Below are positions 22,731 to 32,650 of a stretch of DNA of 64,000 nucleotides, piece by piece. A program made the translations under genes and the position numbers. Within the stretch, counting starts at the first letter, position 1; each line of letters begins with the position of its first letter. Source of the stretch: Cocos nucifera (Eukaryota; Streptophyta; Magnoliopsida; Arecales; Arecaceae); the NCBI GenBank assembly GCA_006176705.1, contig QRFJ01000495.1:186001-250000 (forward strand). Direction: 5' to 3'. Under the pieces are notes generated by a model. The model was not told where the DNA came from, did not search any database, and was given only the letters and a program-made list of their open reading frames with translations.

Positions 22731-22843
22731 CAACCTCTCAAACTCATCTTGTGAATGAAATCCCAATTTGACTGAGTTTAGATCAACCTAAATTGCATAG
22801 ATCTGATTGGTGATTGATCCGAACCCTGACTTAGACCAGACAG

Positions 22844-22975
22844 AGATTCTCTTTTTTTATACTAATTTTTCTTAATTGAAGTTAATTAGATTATAATTTA
22901 CTTGTAGACTAAGATTCTCTTTCTTTTATACTATTTTTTCTTAATTGAAGTTAATTAGATTATAATTTGCTTGTG
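22844..22975. repeat. Two tandem copies of a 68-bp unit
   Basis: AGATTCTCTTT...ATACTA followed by TTTTTCTTAATTGAAGTTAA and TTAGATTATAATTT occurs at 22844 and again at 22912, nearly identical. A recent local duplication inside the E6 LTR. Confidence 0.9.
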
Positions 22976-23159
22976 CTAGAGCCTTCGTCACCAGAAAAGC
23001 ATCGATTTAGGGATTGGATTATGAATCGAAGATCAAAATTTCAAATCTGATCAACTGTAAGTTCTATTTATCTCTAAAATTTTTATAAATTTTTAAATTA
23101 AAAATTATATAAAAATTATTAAAATATTTATAAAATTAAAGTTTGAAAAGTATATATCT

Positions 23160-24223
23160 TGTTGGTGTAGAAAATGGTCGGCCATCGGAGAATACTGGAG
23201 GTAGAAATCAGGATCTCGCCAAGATAACCTATAAGGTAAAGTCCTGACCGAAGGTGGCTCCAGCATGTACCCTCCGATGGTCAAGTTAGTATTCTGACCA
23301 ACAATAATGGAGTACTCAAAAGGTTGGAGATGAGAAGAGAGCTTAGAGAAGAAAACATATTTGGAGGATCTTATTTATAGATGGAGCCTATAACAGATTG
23401 ATGGTGACAGCTACAATGAAATGTCAATAGGCCATTAGAGCCACTCAGAGTTCGTTATGGAGAGTGGGCTATTATTTATTGTGACTTGTTGGTGGTTGGA
23501 TATTTTTTGCTGAAATTTGGATGAAAGGTAGATGCTCTCAAGATTGGGGCTTAGGGTCAAATGGATTGAGCTTGAAGGTCGGCCTTTGGATTGAGAGTGA
23601 CGAGTTTGTAGATTAGGTTTTGGGTCTGAACCTTGGTAGGACTATTTCAGCTTCTTCTAGAAGCTCGAACGATGATGGAAATTAGTACTCTGGTCTGTAG
23701 GACTTAAGGTCGGAAAGAGACAATGGGTTCCTCAATTAAGACTGCAGCCAAGCTGCTTTAGGTACTTTGATGAAGTTTGGCTAATGCCTAAGATTGGCCC
23801 AAAGTTGGGATCAAAGTGTATAGAGGTTCAATACTTGCAAAGCGGTTGTTGCTTATCCCAGACTAAAGATTGGAGTCAAGCAGATGATGAGTTTCTTTTA
23901 TTGGTTTAACTTCATCTGGCCAAGATTAGGGTGTGGTCTCAGCAAGGCCTGCTATTATCGAGTTGAGTTGGGGGGTTGGGAAAAAGAAGCAAAGCCAATA
24001 TGCAAGATTGAAAATCGATAGAAGTTGTGGTCATTTCCGGGACAAGCCATCCTCGATTGAAGCTCTAAGCTTAGCCGGATTTGGAGGCCGATCCTTTGGA
24101 GTTCACCTGGACCAGAAGATTGACTTGATTGAACCTCAGACTGGAATGTGTCTTGAACCTAGATGGTACTCTACTGAGGTCAGGTTTTGTTGGACTTCAG
24201 TGGGGACTATTTTACCCCCAACA
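23160..24223 (-). mobile_element. E7 3' LTR (about 1064 bp)
   Basis: Plus-strand ends are TGTTGGTGTAGAAAATGG and ...TTTACCCCCAACA. It is related to the E11 LTR 45487-46292: both share the ends, a CCTCCGATGGTCAAGTTAGT-like phrase, and TTATAGATGGAGCCTATAAC. Read on the minus strand the LTR starts TGTTGGGGGTAAA, preceded by a weakly purine-rich tract. A minus-strand TATA-like CTATAAATAA at 23371-23380 fits transcription on that strand. The plus frame 23933-24250 is accidental. Confidence 0.75.
23371..23380 (-). promoter_or_regulatory. TATA-like box in E7 LTR
   Basis: Minus strand CTATAAATAA; the equivalent in E11 is CTATAAAAG at 45721-45729, in the same sequence context. Confidence 0.6.
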
Positions 24224-24530
24224 CTAATTTCAACTTCAAAGTTTGGATGAAGGAAGTACGCTTACCTATGATCACCAAAGTCCTATATGGTCTTCCCACC
24301 TTTGGGATATGAAGTACTTTGAATTACTCAAACCAACATGGGAGCTATTTTATTGCTGAATGGCTCAAGACGATCTCGAATTTCAAAATTCTGCTTGGTG
24401 TGGAGCTCGATTGTATGATGCAATGATGATTTCTTTTGACATCTACAACTATAATAATAGGGTGGACATGTGGAAGGCTGGGATTCAAGATCGCCGATCT
24501 GCAATTATAACAGCTTGGGGATATCACTAG

Positions 24531-24540
24531 CTATTTAAGG
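24531..24540 (+). promoter_or_regulatory. Conserved TATA-like box upstream of E7 aORF
   Basis: CTATTTAAGG on the plus strand, about 350 bp before the first clear methionine of the aORF (24878). Exactly the same ten bases occur at 46607-46616 in E11, in a similar context and at a similar distance, followed in both by pyrimidine-rich sequence. This suggests the antisense gene has its own promoter. Confidence 0.55.
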
Positions 24541-24877
24541 GCCCTCCTTTCCTTCTTTTCCATTCTGGCTTATTTTGAATCTCTTCTTTTTCATTTCTTT
24601 TTCTTCCATTTCTCTTCTTCGACTCTGACTGTTCTTGCTCTTTTAGTGTTTTTCGGCTCTAATCTCCCTCTTCTTGTCTGTTACATATGACTACAACCAT
24701 CTCATCAAGTATTTTTCCTCTTTAGGTTAGTGTCTTAACTCTTTCTTTAAATTTTTTTATCTTTTTTTTATTCTTAGGGATTTTTTGGGGTTCTCCTATT
24801 CTTCCACTCGCTTTTGAGTTCTTCCACTGATTTCTCCTGATTTCTAGTAGATTTTTCTTAATTTTTCTTAGTCCAAA

Positions 24878-25720
24878 ATGGCTTTCCAAGACTCTGAATA
24901 CTCCTGGTTTACTCCCTTCAAGAGCTCGTCCAAGCTGAACCCTTCAAACTCTAGGTCCAAGGTCGAACCTAATCTTTAAGACGTAGCTCATCCAATTTTT
25001 GCTTCTGAGACTATTGTTTCTACACTTTTTGCTGAGGACCTTTCTCTTGTCTGGATTTAGTATGGGATCCCCTCTGAATAAAAACTTAAGCACCTGGGTC
25101 AGACAACCGAGTCTATGCCCCCCCTTCGAGTTGGTTTAGTTTATATATAAAGGCTCTATGGGCTAGGCTTAGACTACCTATCCCCTACTTCGTTGTTGAA
25201 CCTTTTCATTTTCTTGACATATCTTTTTTCCTATTGTCCCAAATTTCATTAATTTTATCATAGAATTTCTAGCACTTTGCTTCTTGGCTGAGGTCTAATC
25301 TTTGATTTCTTTGTTCCAATTTTTTTTCACTTTCAACCATCACCCGATAGCCAAAGATTGGTGGTACATACATTTTGCCCCAATTCGGCAAGAAGGGGTT
25401 AATCAAAGATGCCCCTTCATTCACAACTAGAAGGAAAAATTCTTCTTTGTGTTTAACCCTTCACTCGAATGAGAACTTTCTCATTGGGGCCATCTTAAGA
25501 AATTTGTTTGGAAGCCCCTAGGGTTGGAGCAGGAAGATCTTGGCTTTGCCAATGTTTTAAAAAATTATAAAATTTCTTCACTGACCCAACTGATAGACGA
25601 CCAGACTCTTTGCAACCTCAACTTAAGCCCTATCAACCTGAAGATATTAACTTGTGTTTCCTTTTTATCTTCTTATCTTTTTTTAACTTTGGCTCGTTTA
25701 TTTCCATAGAGATGACTCTC
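24878..25720 (+). pseudogene. E7 aORF, Transposase_28-like N-terminal region
   Basis: Reads MAFQDSEYSWFTPFKSSSK, then after several stops VWI followed by YGIPSE, LGLDYLSPTSLLNLFIFLTY and a WWY-type phrase with frameshifts. The order matches the E11 copy at 46902-47420 and the plant 'putative gypsy type transposon' (Transposase_28) family. Function is unknown in the family; the name does not mean that a transposase activity has been shown. An ATG at 24687 followed by GTATTTTT and a T-rich stretch ending TTCTTAG (24871) may be a first exon and intron. The final frame, 25524-25709, is open. Confidence 0.65.
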
Positions 25721-25786
25721 AATGAGTTGAAATGGCTAACGAAAGAACTCTAAGCTTAGAAAAGGAAAGGCACTGCCCCAACTCTG

Positions 25787-26460
25787 GTGACCTCCATTCT
25801 AGAGGTCAAAGCACTCCTACTGACTTCAAGCTTGTCAGTTAAGGCCACCGCCTTAGCACCTCCTATCGAGAAGAAAAAGGAAGTGGAGAAAAGGAAGAAG
25901 TCAGTTGCCAAGAAAGTCCGATCGCAAAAGAACATCGGGGAGTCCAGCGATAATAACATCGATCTAGATCAGGCTTCCTTTGACAATTGGAGGGTCATTG
26001 GACCTCTCATGAAGGGTTGCATTCTTTCGAATATAATTGGAAAGATCTTCCAGATGAACACTCAAGATCGAAAGAATGATTCATTCATAAACTTCCTCAA
26101 GATAGTTGCCTTATCATTTTCAAATGCAGTTATGTATATGCTTTCTAGTCGTAAAATTTACTTTATTGCTTGTAGTTGGAACACCATTTGTTTGCTAATG
26201 TCAAGGCAGTCAATATTCATGAGGCTGAGGCCTCAAAGGCTATGAAGGAAGCTAAAGTCAATAAGGCAGAGGCTGAAGAATCAAAAGCCGAGATTGAGCA
26301 TCTCAAGAAGATGCTCAAGGAGAACTCTGTTGAGATCGAGCATCTTAAGGAGGTGCTCAGAAGGGCAGATCAAACATCAGTGGAAATGAAGGATACATTG
26401 GCTTCAAAAGTAGAGAGAAGAAAGAAGACTGAGGCCAAGGTTACTGAAGGAGAGAGGTGA
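25787..26460 (+). pseudogene. E7 aORF, Lys-rich and first coiled-coil region
   Basis: Two overlapping frames. The first (25787-26245) has a basic segment EKKKEVEKRKKSVAKK and then a NIDLDQASFDNWRVIGPLMK phrase. The second (26176-26460) is a strong heptad-type coiled coil rich in Glu/Lys/Ala, with the repeat EIEHLKKMLKENSVEIEHLK. Between them, ATAGTTGCC...TTTATTGCTTGTAG (26101-26176) corresponds to the E11 intron-like gap 48218-48302. The acceptor TTGCTTGTAG is intact here but the donor is AT instead of GT. Homologous to E11 47759-48578. No known biochemical role. Confidence 0.65.
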
Positions 26461-27329
26461 GTCATCAAAGCCAATAAGCAGGCCATCTCGGACTTTCAGG
26501 CTTAAAAAAAATAGGAAGATATCCAGATCAAATTTGCTAGGAAGCCTTCAGCAAGGGTTTTGATATCTATCAATAGAGGGTTGCTGAGATATTTTTGGAA
26601 CTGGGCCTTAGCTTCCTAATGGATGGATCGAAAGATTCTTCTAATGATGAAACTGAGCCTTCCATAGCTAGAGCCGATCTTCCTTTCATCAGACCTGTTG
26701 TAGACATCGTCTAGGAGCCAACTCTTGCTGAGGCCAAACCAAGCTCTTCAACCATCCCTCAGTTAGAGGTCGAAGAACTCTTCTAATTGTACACTTCTTT
26801 TTTTTTTATTCTCTATGTACTTAAACTTCTTAAGCAATGAAATTGAATTTTTTTCATACCTTTGTATGTTGTGATATATTAATGACACGGAGTTTGGTTT
26901 GTAAGTTCTGCCACCGAGCTTAGTCATAGGTAGAAGCTACACCACTATCGCAGACTATTCCTTTGAAAACTCATATAGAAGCTTTGAAGAAAGAAGTTCG
27001 TCAAGCCAATAAGGAGATGAAGAAAACCAAGGACGAGCTTCAAAAATCAAAAAACAATTATGCAACAACCTCTGCCAAAATCAATCGCTAGAGCCAAGCC
27101 TCAATGCAAGCTTTCAAGGAGTACACTTCAAAAAAGTATCATTTATCTGAAGAGCTCGAACGGGCATTGAAGTATGCTAGTGAAAAATATTGGACTTTAA
27201 TCACCAAGATCTGCACCTTTAAGGCCAAGCTCGAAGAAGCGATAGAGAAGATTCAATAATTGGAGAAGGGCTCACTTTGGACTCACAATCAAGAGGAGTA
27301 TGGCTAGAACCGGTCCAAGAGGTTCTTCA
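26461..27329 (+). pseudogene. E7 aORF, acidic tail and second coiled-coil region
   Basis: After the coiled coil the text continues with stops through an acidic part (DGSKDSSNDETEPS, near 26620) ending at about 26785. A 3'UTR-like AT-rich stretch follows. A second coiled-coil segment (about 26950-27260) reads HIEALKKEVRQANKEMKK and SEELERALKYASEKYWTL. It stops at the E8 insertion (27330). The same two-module order occurs in E11 (48303-48926, then 49060-49545). Confidence 0.6.
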
Positions 27330-28358
27330 TGTTATAGTATCAACTCATTTTGATGTCAATTATTGAAAATCTCATACTAGAATATTATGGTAGGAAGAAA
27401 GAAGAAATAAAAAAAATGTAATCAAGTATATGGATCAGTCCATAGGCTCACCTCCATGGGGCATGCAAAGCTTTACTATGAAATAGAAATAGATACAAGA
27501 AGAGATTATCCACTCTCAATACTTGTATACAATCCTCTCAACTAGAAGATATACTTACAAGTCTCTCTCTTAGAGACTCCCTAAAATGATCATAGTTCAT
27601 TGCTTAGCTATCTGCCCAAAGCCTTCTACTCCTGCTGTCCACTAGCACCCTCTAATTTGCGACCTTCTTCCATCTTAGGTCTCAATCCAACCACCAAATT
27701 CAGCTCTCTATCTACTATAGGCCTTTTAAAGGCCTCAATCCATGTCCGGCTTGGAGAATAGTCTCTGATTACATCTCTAATAAATCCTAGCTTGTTAGAT
27801 CAACTCCCAATCGTGCCCACAAGCTCCATCCACCATCAGATCATGCATTGATCCACAAAAACACCCAAAGACCATGTTAAATGGGATAGAAAGCACCCTT
27901 GGTCCATTATGGACTGCATGAAACCAGGGGAAATGCCCCTGGTTCATGGCATTAGGCCCGCTAGCACACTAGGCTGCACGCTCATGTGCTAGGCCCACCC
28001 GCATGCTGGGCCACACATATGTGCACTTGTGCTGGTCCATGCTCGCATGGACCATGCTCACACATGCGCCCATGTTGTGCCATGCCAGTGCACACCTACA
28101 TTGGGCCCGCCAGTGCTCTAGGCCGCATCAGTGCACTGGGCTGTGCCCGCATGCCCACGCACCTACACACTAGACCTTGGTGGCCAGTCGGCCTACGCCG
28201 GCCTGTGTGTCCCATCTGGTGGCTCCACATGCTTTCTTGTGCATATCTTTTCCATCTGAACTTTGATTAGGATGTTCTTGAGCTCGTTGGACTTCGTTCA
28301 TCATCCTGGACTTTGCTATAGGCTTATTGTGAAAGAATTGAAGATATCTTTCTCAACA
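27330..28358 (-). mobile_element. E8 3' LTR (1029 bp)
   Basis: Plus strand starts TGTTATAGTATCAACTC and ends TTCTCAACA. Aligns with 29894-30753 in both flanks (AGAATATTATGG, GGCATGCAAAGCTT, ATACAATCCTCTCAA, GCTCGTTGGACT). It is about 170 bp longer because of an expanded GC-rich tract at about 27950-28200. Confidence 0.8.
27950..28200. repeat. GC-rich degenerate repeat in E8 3' LTR
   Basis: Repeated words such as GCATGCTGGGCC, GGGCCCGCCAGTG, GCTCGCATGGACC and GCACACCTACA. The partner LTR has only a short version (about 30505-30600). The Cys-rich frame 27986-28270 is just the translation of this tract. Confidence 0.75.
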
Positions 28359-28595
28359 ATCTCCATCTCAACTCAATATTTGTTCTCCACCTATCTGAGA
28401 GCTCATCTTGCACCTTCATATATTAGGACAATCACCTACTGATCATGGATGAGCAAACATGAAAGTCAGGCCAAGCCGCTCGATCCCATCTCTATCGATT
28501 GCTGCAATCCATCTAACCAAAGATCTGCTCGGGGTAGTCTCCTACAGTAATAGAAACTTCACATTGTGATATCATATGTCATCCTCCTGAGTCTC

Positions 28596-28901
28596 CTATC
28601 TCGTATCTGATCCACCTCCACCTGGAGCTCCACCTCGCACCGGGCTCCCAGCCATGAGACAGTATCCTCCATACTTTCTTCCTCTTATTACTATTGTACT
28701 ACCATGCATGACCTTTAGGATTCCTCTATCAGCTTTCCATTTGAAGTCAGTTGAATCTAGTCTGCTAAAAAGGATTAGATTCTTCTTAAAATTAGGTATG
28801 TATCGGACCTCACCCAACTTCTTTACTGTTCCATCATGGAGCTTCATGCTAATCATCCTACTATCCTTGATCTCACAGCTCGATTCGTCTGGTAGGAACA
28901 T
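28596..28901 (-). pseudogene. E8 protease / GAG-pre-integrase fragment
   Basis: A 101-codon open frame on the minus strand. MFLPDESSCEIKDSRMISMK, HDGTVKKLGEVRYIPNFKKN and STDFKWKADRGILKVM are the typical copia phrases after the aspartic protease active site and before the GAG-pre-integrase motif. The DSG active site itself lies just upstream (around 28970) and is not readable. Frame ends in a Gly-rich stretch unrelated to integrase, marking the internal deletion. Confidence 0.8.
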
Positions 28902-29104
28902 AGTGCTCTCATCGCAAAGTCAAACAGCTCCTCTCTACAATATATATGATGGAAACCAGCAAAATTCATAATTCAGTAGGAGAAAAAGTAGATACCTTAT
29001 CAATTACTAGAAGAACATCATCATTGTCTTCTATATCACTACTAGCCAATGCCATAGTAGCATGTGTCTGATCTTTGAGTTATGGGCCATCCTTAATATG
29101 ATGT

Positions 29105-29649
29105 CCCCACTCGTCACAATGGTAGCACTTGATTTTGCTTTGATCCCTCATCTTGAACTTGGACTGCCCACCTCACGTTCTCCTACCACTCCATCTTCTA
29201 CTTCCATCATTTCCAATCACCATCAGAGCTGAGTTGCCACCTAAACTCGAAGCTTAGTTTTCTTAATTAAGAATCTTATTTTGGAGTAGTGTAAAAGTCA
29301 CCTCTTTCATCTTGTTGGTAATCTTACCTACAAGAAGAGCAGTCACCAAAGAATTAAAAGAGGATGGAAGAAATGATAGCAAGACTAACGCCTTGGTCTT
29401 CTCCTTAACTTTTTTGCCAATGCTAAGGAGGTTGGTGAGGATCTTTTGAAAGTTGGATAGATGCTCCTGCATGCTTTGATCTTTATTCATCCATGGTTGG
29501 TAGAACTGCCTCCAAAAAAATAGCATATTGATAAGCGACTTTGCCATGTACAACTTCTCAAGGTTCGACCACCGCACTATTAAAAAAGTCTCATCAAGTA
29601 CATGGATCACGATATCATCCACTAAATACAAGCAGATTATGCTCACCAT
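29105..29649 (-). pseudogene. E8 gag fragment with degenerate zinc knuckle
   Basis: The frame 29649-29263 contains the copia gag (UBN2-type) phrases AKSLINMLFFWRQFYQ and QEHLSNFQKILTNLLSIG plus SFLPSSFNSLVTALL. Downstream, at about 29150-29105, KCYHCDEWGHHIKDG is a CCHC zinc knuckle whose last cysteine is replaced by glycine. The start of gag is broken. Confidence 0.8.
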
Positions 29650-29879
29650 CTACATCTAGATCTACTTCTAATCCTTTATATCCATGGTGGCAGGTATCTC
29701 CTCATACAAAAGAGCATCGATCAATCTATATTGGATGAGGACATCCTTTATCCTTGCTTGCCACAAGAAGAAATTGCTTTTTTCATCGAACCTATTGATC
29801 TCCATTTTGAGTGTGCTTGTCTTCTCTATATTTTTCAATCTCTATCACCACTACTGTAGTCCGTGCTCGATACCACCTA

Positions 29880-29892
29880 GCCTTGATACCAA
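29880..29892 (-). promoter_or_regulatory. E8 primer-binding site
   Basis: Minus strand TTGGTATCAAGG next to the LTR at 29894; close to TGGTATCAGAG, with a base change. Confidence 0.55.
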
Positions 29893-29893
29893 T

Positions 29894-30753
29894 TATTATG
29901 GTATCAACTCACTCTAATACCATTTATTGGAAATCTTGTACTAGAATATTATGGCAAAAAGAAAGAAGAAATAAAAAAATTCAATCAAGTACGAGGATCA
30001 ATCCAAAGACTCATCTTCAGGAGGCATGCAAAGCTTCACTATGAAAAAGAAATAGATACAAGATGAGATTACCCACTCTCAACTCGTATACAATCCTCTC
30101 AATTAAAAGCTATACTTTCAAAAATCTCTCTTGAAGATCTTCTGAAATGGCCATAGTTCATTGTCTAGCTGTCTGTCCGAAGCCCACTTGCTCCTGCTAT
30201 CTACTGGCGCCCTCTAATCTGCTATATTCTCCTATCTCAAGTCTCAGCTGAACCACCATGTTTAGCTCTTGGTCTGCTACAAGCCTTTTAAAGGCCTCAA
30301 TCTATGTCTAGCTCAGAGAATAGTCTCCAATTACATCTCTAATAAGTCCTGGCTCCTTAGATTAACTCCCAATCATGCTCGCAAGCTCCAGTCATAATTA
30401 GATCGCACATTGGTCCATAAAGAAATCCAAAGACCATATGAAATGGGATGAGAAATGCCCCTAGTTCACCATGGACCGCATGAAACCAAGGGGAAACACC
30501 CCTAGTTCATGGCATTGGGCCATGCCAGTGTGCACCTATGCTGGGCCAGCCGATGCATTGGGCCGTGCCTACGTGCTGTGCCCCGATGGCCCACTGACCT
30601 GTGGGTCCTATCTGATGGCTCTGCATACTTCATCATGCATATCTTCTCCATCTGGACTCTGATTGGAATGCTCTTGGGCTCGTTGGACTCCGTTCATCAT
30701 CTTGGACCTCATTATGGGCTTATTATGAAAGAATTTAAGACTTTTCCTCAACA
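29894..30753 (-). mobile_element. E8 5' LTR (860 bp)
   Basis: Partner of 27330-28358; plus strand starts TATTATGGTATCAACTC and ends CCTCAACA. Beside the PBS, hence the 5' LTR of a minus-strand element. Confidence 0.8.
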
Positions 30754-31184
30754 CTCTAAAATTCAAAATCAATTGCGCATGACAGAGAAAATGTATGATA
30801 CTTATTGGCTTGACTAGAGTAGGCAAATTTTTGATCTCAAGTGACAACTTCGAGCAGCCAACAAGGAGGTAGCTCAGCTCAAAAAGCAACTTGTAGGTAG
30901 TGCTCGAGCCAGTCCAAGTATGGATTTAGATGAGCTTGTTTTAGTGAAGAACACCCTTGCGAATCTCACTAAAATTTACGACAAAAATAAAGCTGAGCTC
31001 CTTCAACTAAACATTCAAATGACATATCAGGAGAATGCTATTAAGGATGCTGAAGCTGAATCTACTATTCTCCAAAAGAGATTGAGAGAAGTAGAGGAAG
31101 ATGCAAGAAGGGCTTGAAGATTGCTTAGAGAGAGTTTGGCGATAAGGAAGGAGCTTGAAGATTGATGAATGATCTGAAGCATTC
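30754..31184 (+). pseudogene. E7 aORF, C-terminal coiled-coil segment
   Basis: Continuation of the aORF beyond E8. The open part, 30920-31117, is a coiled coil (DELVLVKNTLANLTKIYDKN and KDAEAESTILQKRLREVEED). It matches 57868-58194 in E11, including the DTEAESEVL phrase and the later LVMAG (near 31190). The preceding LRAANKEVAQLKKQL phrase at 30850 is also heptad-like. Confidence 0.65.
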
Positions 31185-31229
31185 TTTAGTAATGGCTGGG
31201 CCCGTAGTTTGAAGTCTGAGTAGGACTTT

Positions 31230-31300
31230 ATTTTCTTTTTCTTACTTTTATAATTAGTCTTGGGGACTTTTGTAATGACCTTCACTTAATAAAATAATCT
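31230..31300 (+). terminator. Candidate 3' end of the E7 aORF transcript
   Basis: TTTTGTAATGACC followed by TTAATAAAATAATC (AATAAA at about 31289). E11 has the related TTTTTGTAATGGAATAATA at 58273-58291, also just after the aORF stop. Conserved position and polyadenylation-like words; no transcript evidence. Confidence 0.4.
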
Positions 31301-31469
31301 TCCTTTGAACCATTCTTCTTTGTCATGTTTTAATTTGATGCTTGCTGAATTCTTGATTATCATCTAGTGTCTGAAGTAGTCTTAGTTTTGGAACAATAAC
31401 TTTCGCTCAGCCCTTCATATATCAATCCCCATTGTTTACGAACAAGAATTTTTCAAAGTTGCATAGGAA

Positions 31470-32650
31470 TAGATTTATCCTCCCATTTAAGAATCGGAGG
31501 TCATCATACCCTTCATAAGGGTATTCATCCTTGTTAGGATGAGGTTCTTCTCTTGCTCCTAACAGGATTAACCTCCTATATTAAGAACTGGAGGCCTTTA
31601 TATCTCTCATGAGGATTTTTACTTTTGTTAGGATGAGGTTCTCCTCCATTCTTAATGAGGTTAACCTCCTGTCTTAATAACCGAAGGCCTTCATATCCCT
31701 CATGAGGGTCTTCACCCTCATTAGGATGAGGTTCTCCTCCTATTCCTAACAAGATTAACCTCCTATCTTAATAATTAGAGATCTTCATATCTTTCATAAG
31801 AATCTTCATTCTTGTTAGGATGAGGTTCTCCACATATTTCTAACGAGGTTAATCTCTTGTCTTAATAACCGAAGGTCTTCATATCCCTTGTGAGGGTCTT
31901 CATCCTCATTAGAATGAGGTTCTCCTCTTATTTCTAATGAGGTTAACCTCCTATCTTGATAACCGTAGGCCTTCATATCCCTCGTAAGGGTCTTCACCCT
32001 CGTTAGGATGAGATTCTTCTTTTATTTCTAATGAGATTAACCTCCTATCTTAATAATCAAAGATTTTCATATCCCTTGTAAAGATCTTCATCCTCGTTAG
32101 GATAAGGTTTTTCTTTTATTCCTAATGAGATTAACCTCATGTCTTAATAATTGGAGGCCTTCATATCTTTCATGAGGATCTTCACCCTTATTAGGATAAA
32201 GTTCTTCTCCTGCTTTTAACAAGGTTAACCTCCTATTTTAAGAACTGGAGGCCTTCATATCCCTTATGAGAGTCTTCACTCTTATTAGGATGAAATTCTT
32301 CTCCTATTCCTAATGAGGTTAACCTCTTATCTTAATAACCAAAGACCTTCATATTCCTCGTAAGGGTCTTCACCCTCATTAGGATGAGGTTCTTCTTCTA
32401 TTCCTAACAAGATTAATCTCTTATCTTAATAACCAAAGGTCTTCATATCCCTCGTAAGGGTCATTACCTTCATTAGGATGAGGTTCTCCTCCTATTCCTA
32501 ATGAGGTTAACCTCCTATCTTAATAATCAAAGATCTTCATATTTCTCGTAGGAATCTTCACCCTCGTTAGGATGAGGTTATCCTCATGTTTCTAACGAGA
32601 TTAACCTTCTGTCTTAATAATTGGAGGCCTTCTACTTAGTTTAGGAATGA
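31470..32650. repeat. E7 3' tandem array, ~94-bp unit, about 12 copies
   Basis: The word TAGGATGAGG recurs at 31535, 31629, 31722, 31816 and onward at 93-94 bp steps to about 32566. Each unit contains TTAGGATGAGG and CCTATTCCTAA, which can pair as an imperfect stem, plus CCCTCATGAGGG-like inverted words. The array lies between the integrase end and the aORF 3' end, the hypervariable 3' region of Tat elements. The minus frame 31815-31997 is just the repeat read through. Confidence 0.92.

Larger units (their letters stand above)
21786..23159 (+). mobile_element. E6: 3' LTR, truncated by E7
   Basis: Starts after the PPT with TATGAGAAC (from TGTGAGA). CTATTTAAACC at 22048 is a TATA-like box. The sequence after it contains a C/T-rich leader, a GA-rich tract (22535-22730), two tandem duplications and an AT-rich part. 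It ends where the E7 LTR begins (23160), before the expected GGGGCATGATA terminus, so E7 inserted into it and any remainder lies beyond E7. Overlapping open frames at 22106-22432 and 22356-22667 are low-complexity reads of this LTR. Confidence 0.65.
27330..30753 (-). mobile_element. E8: coding-deleted copia element inside the E7 aORF
   Basis: Two similar LTRs (27330-28358 and 29894-30753) flank about 1.5 kb that encodes, on the minus strand, gag and part of the protease/pre-integrase region only. Integrase, RT and RNase H are absent, so E8 was either mobilised in trans or deleted after insertion. The E7 coiled-coil text resumes to the right of 30753. Flanking pentamers CTTCA and CTCTA do not match exactly, so the target duplication is mutated or the ends are off by a few bases. 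Confidence 0.82.

Noticed and set aside
27986..28270. Cys/His-rich frame that might suggest a metal-binding peptide
   Set aside because: It is the translation of the GC-rich degenerate repeat in the E8 LTR; the partner LTR does not conserve the frame.
31470..32650. CRISPR-like array
   Set aside because: Units are direct tandem repeats of about 94 bp with no unique spacers, in a plant retrotransposon; not CRISPR.
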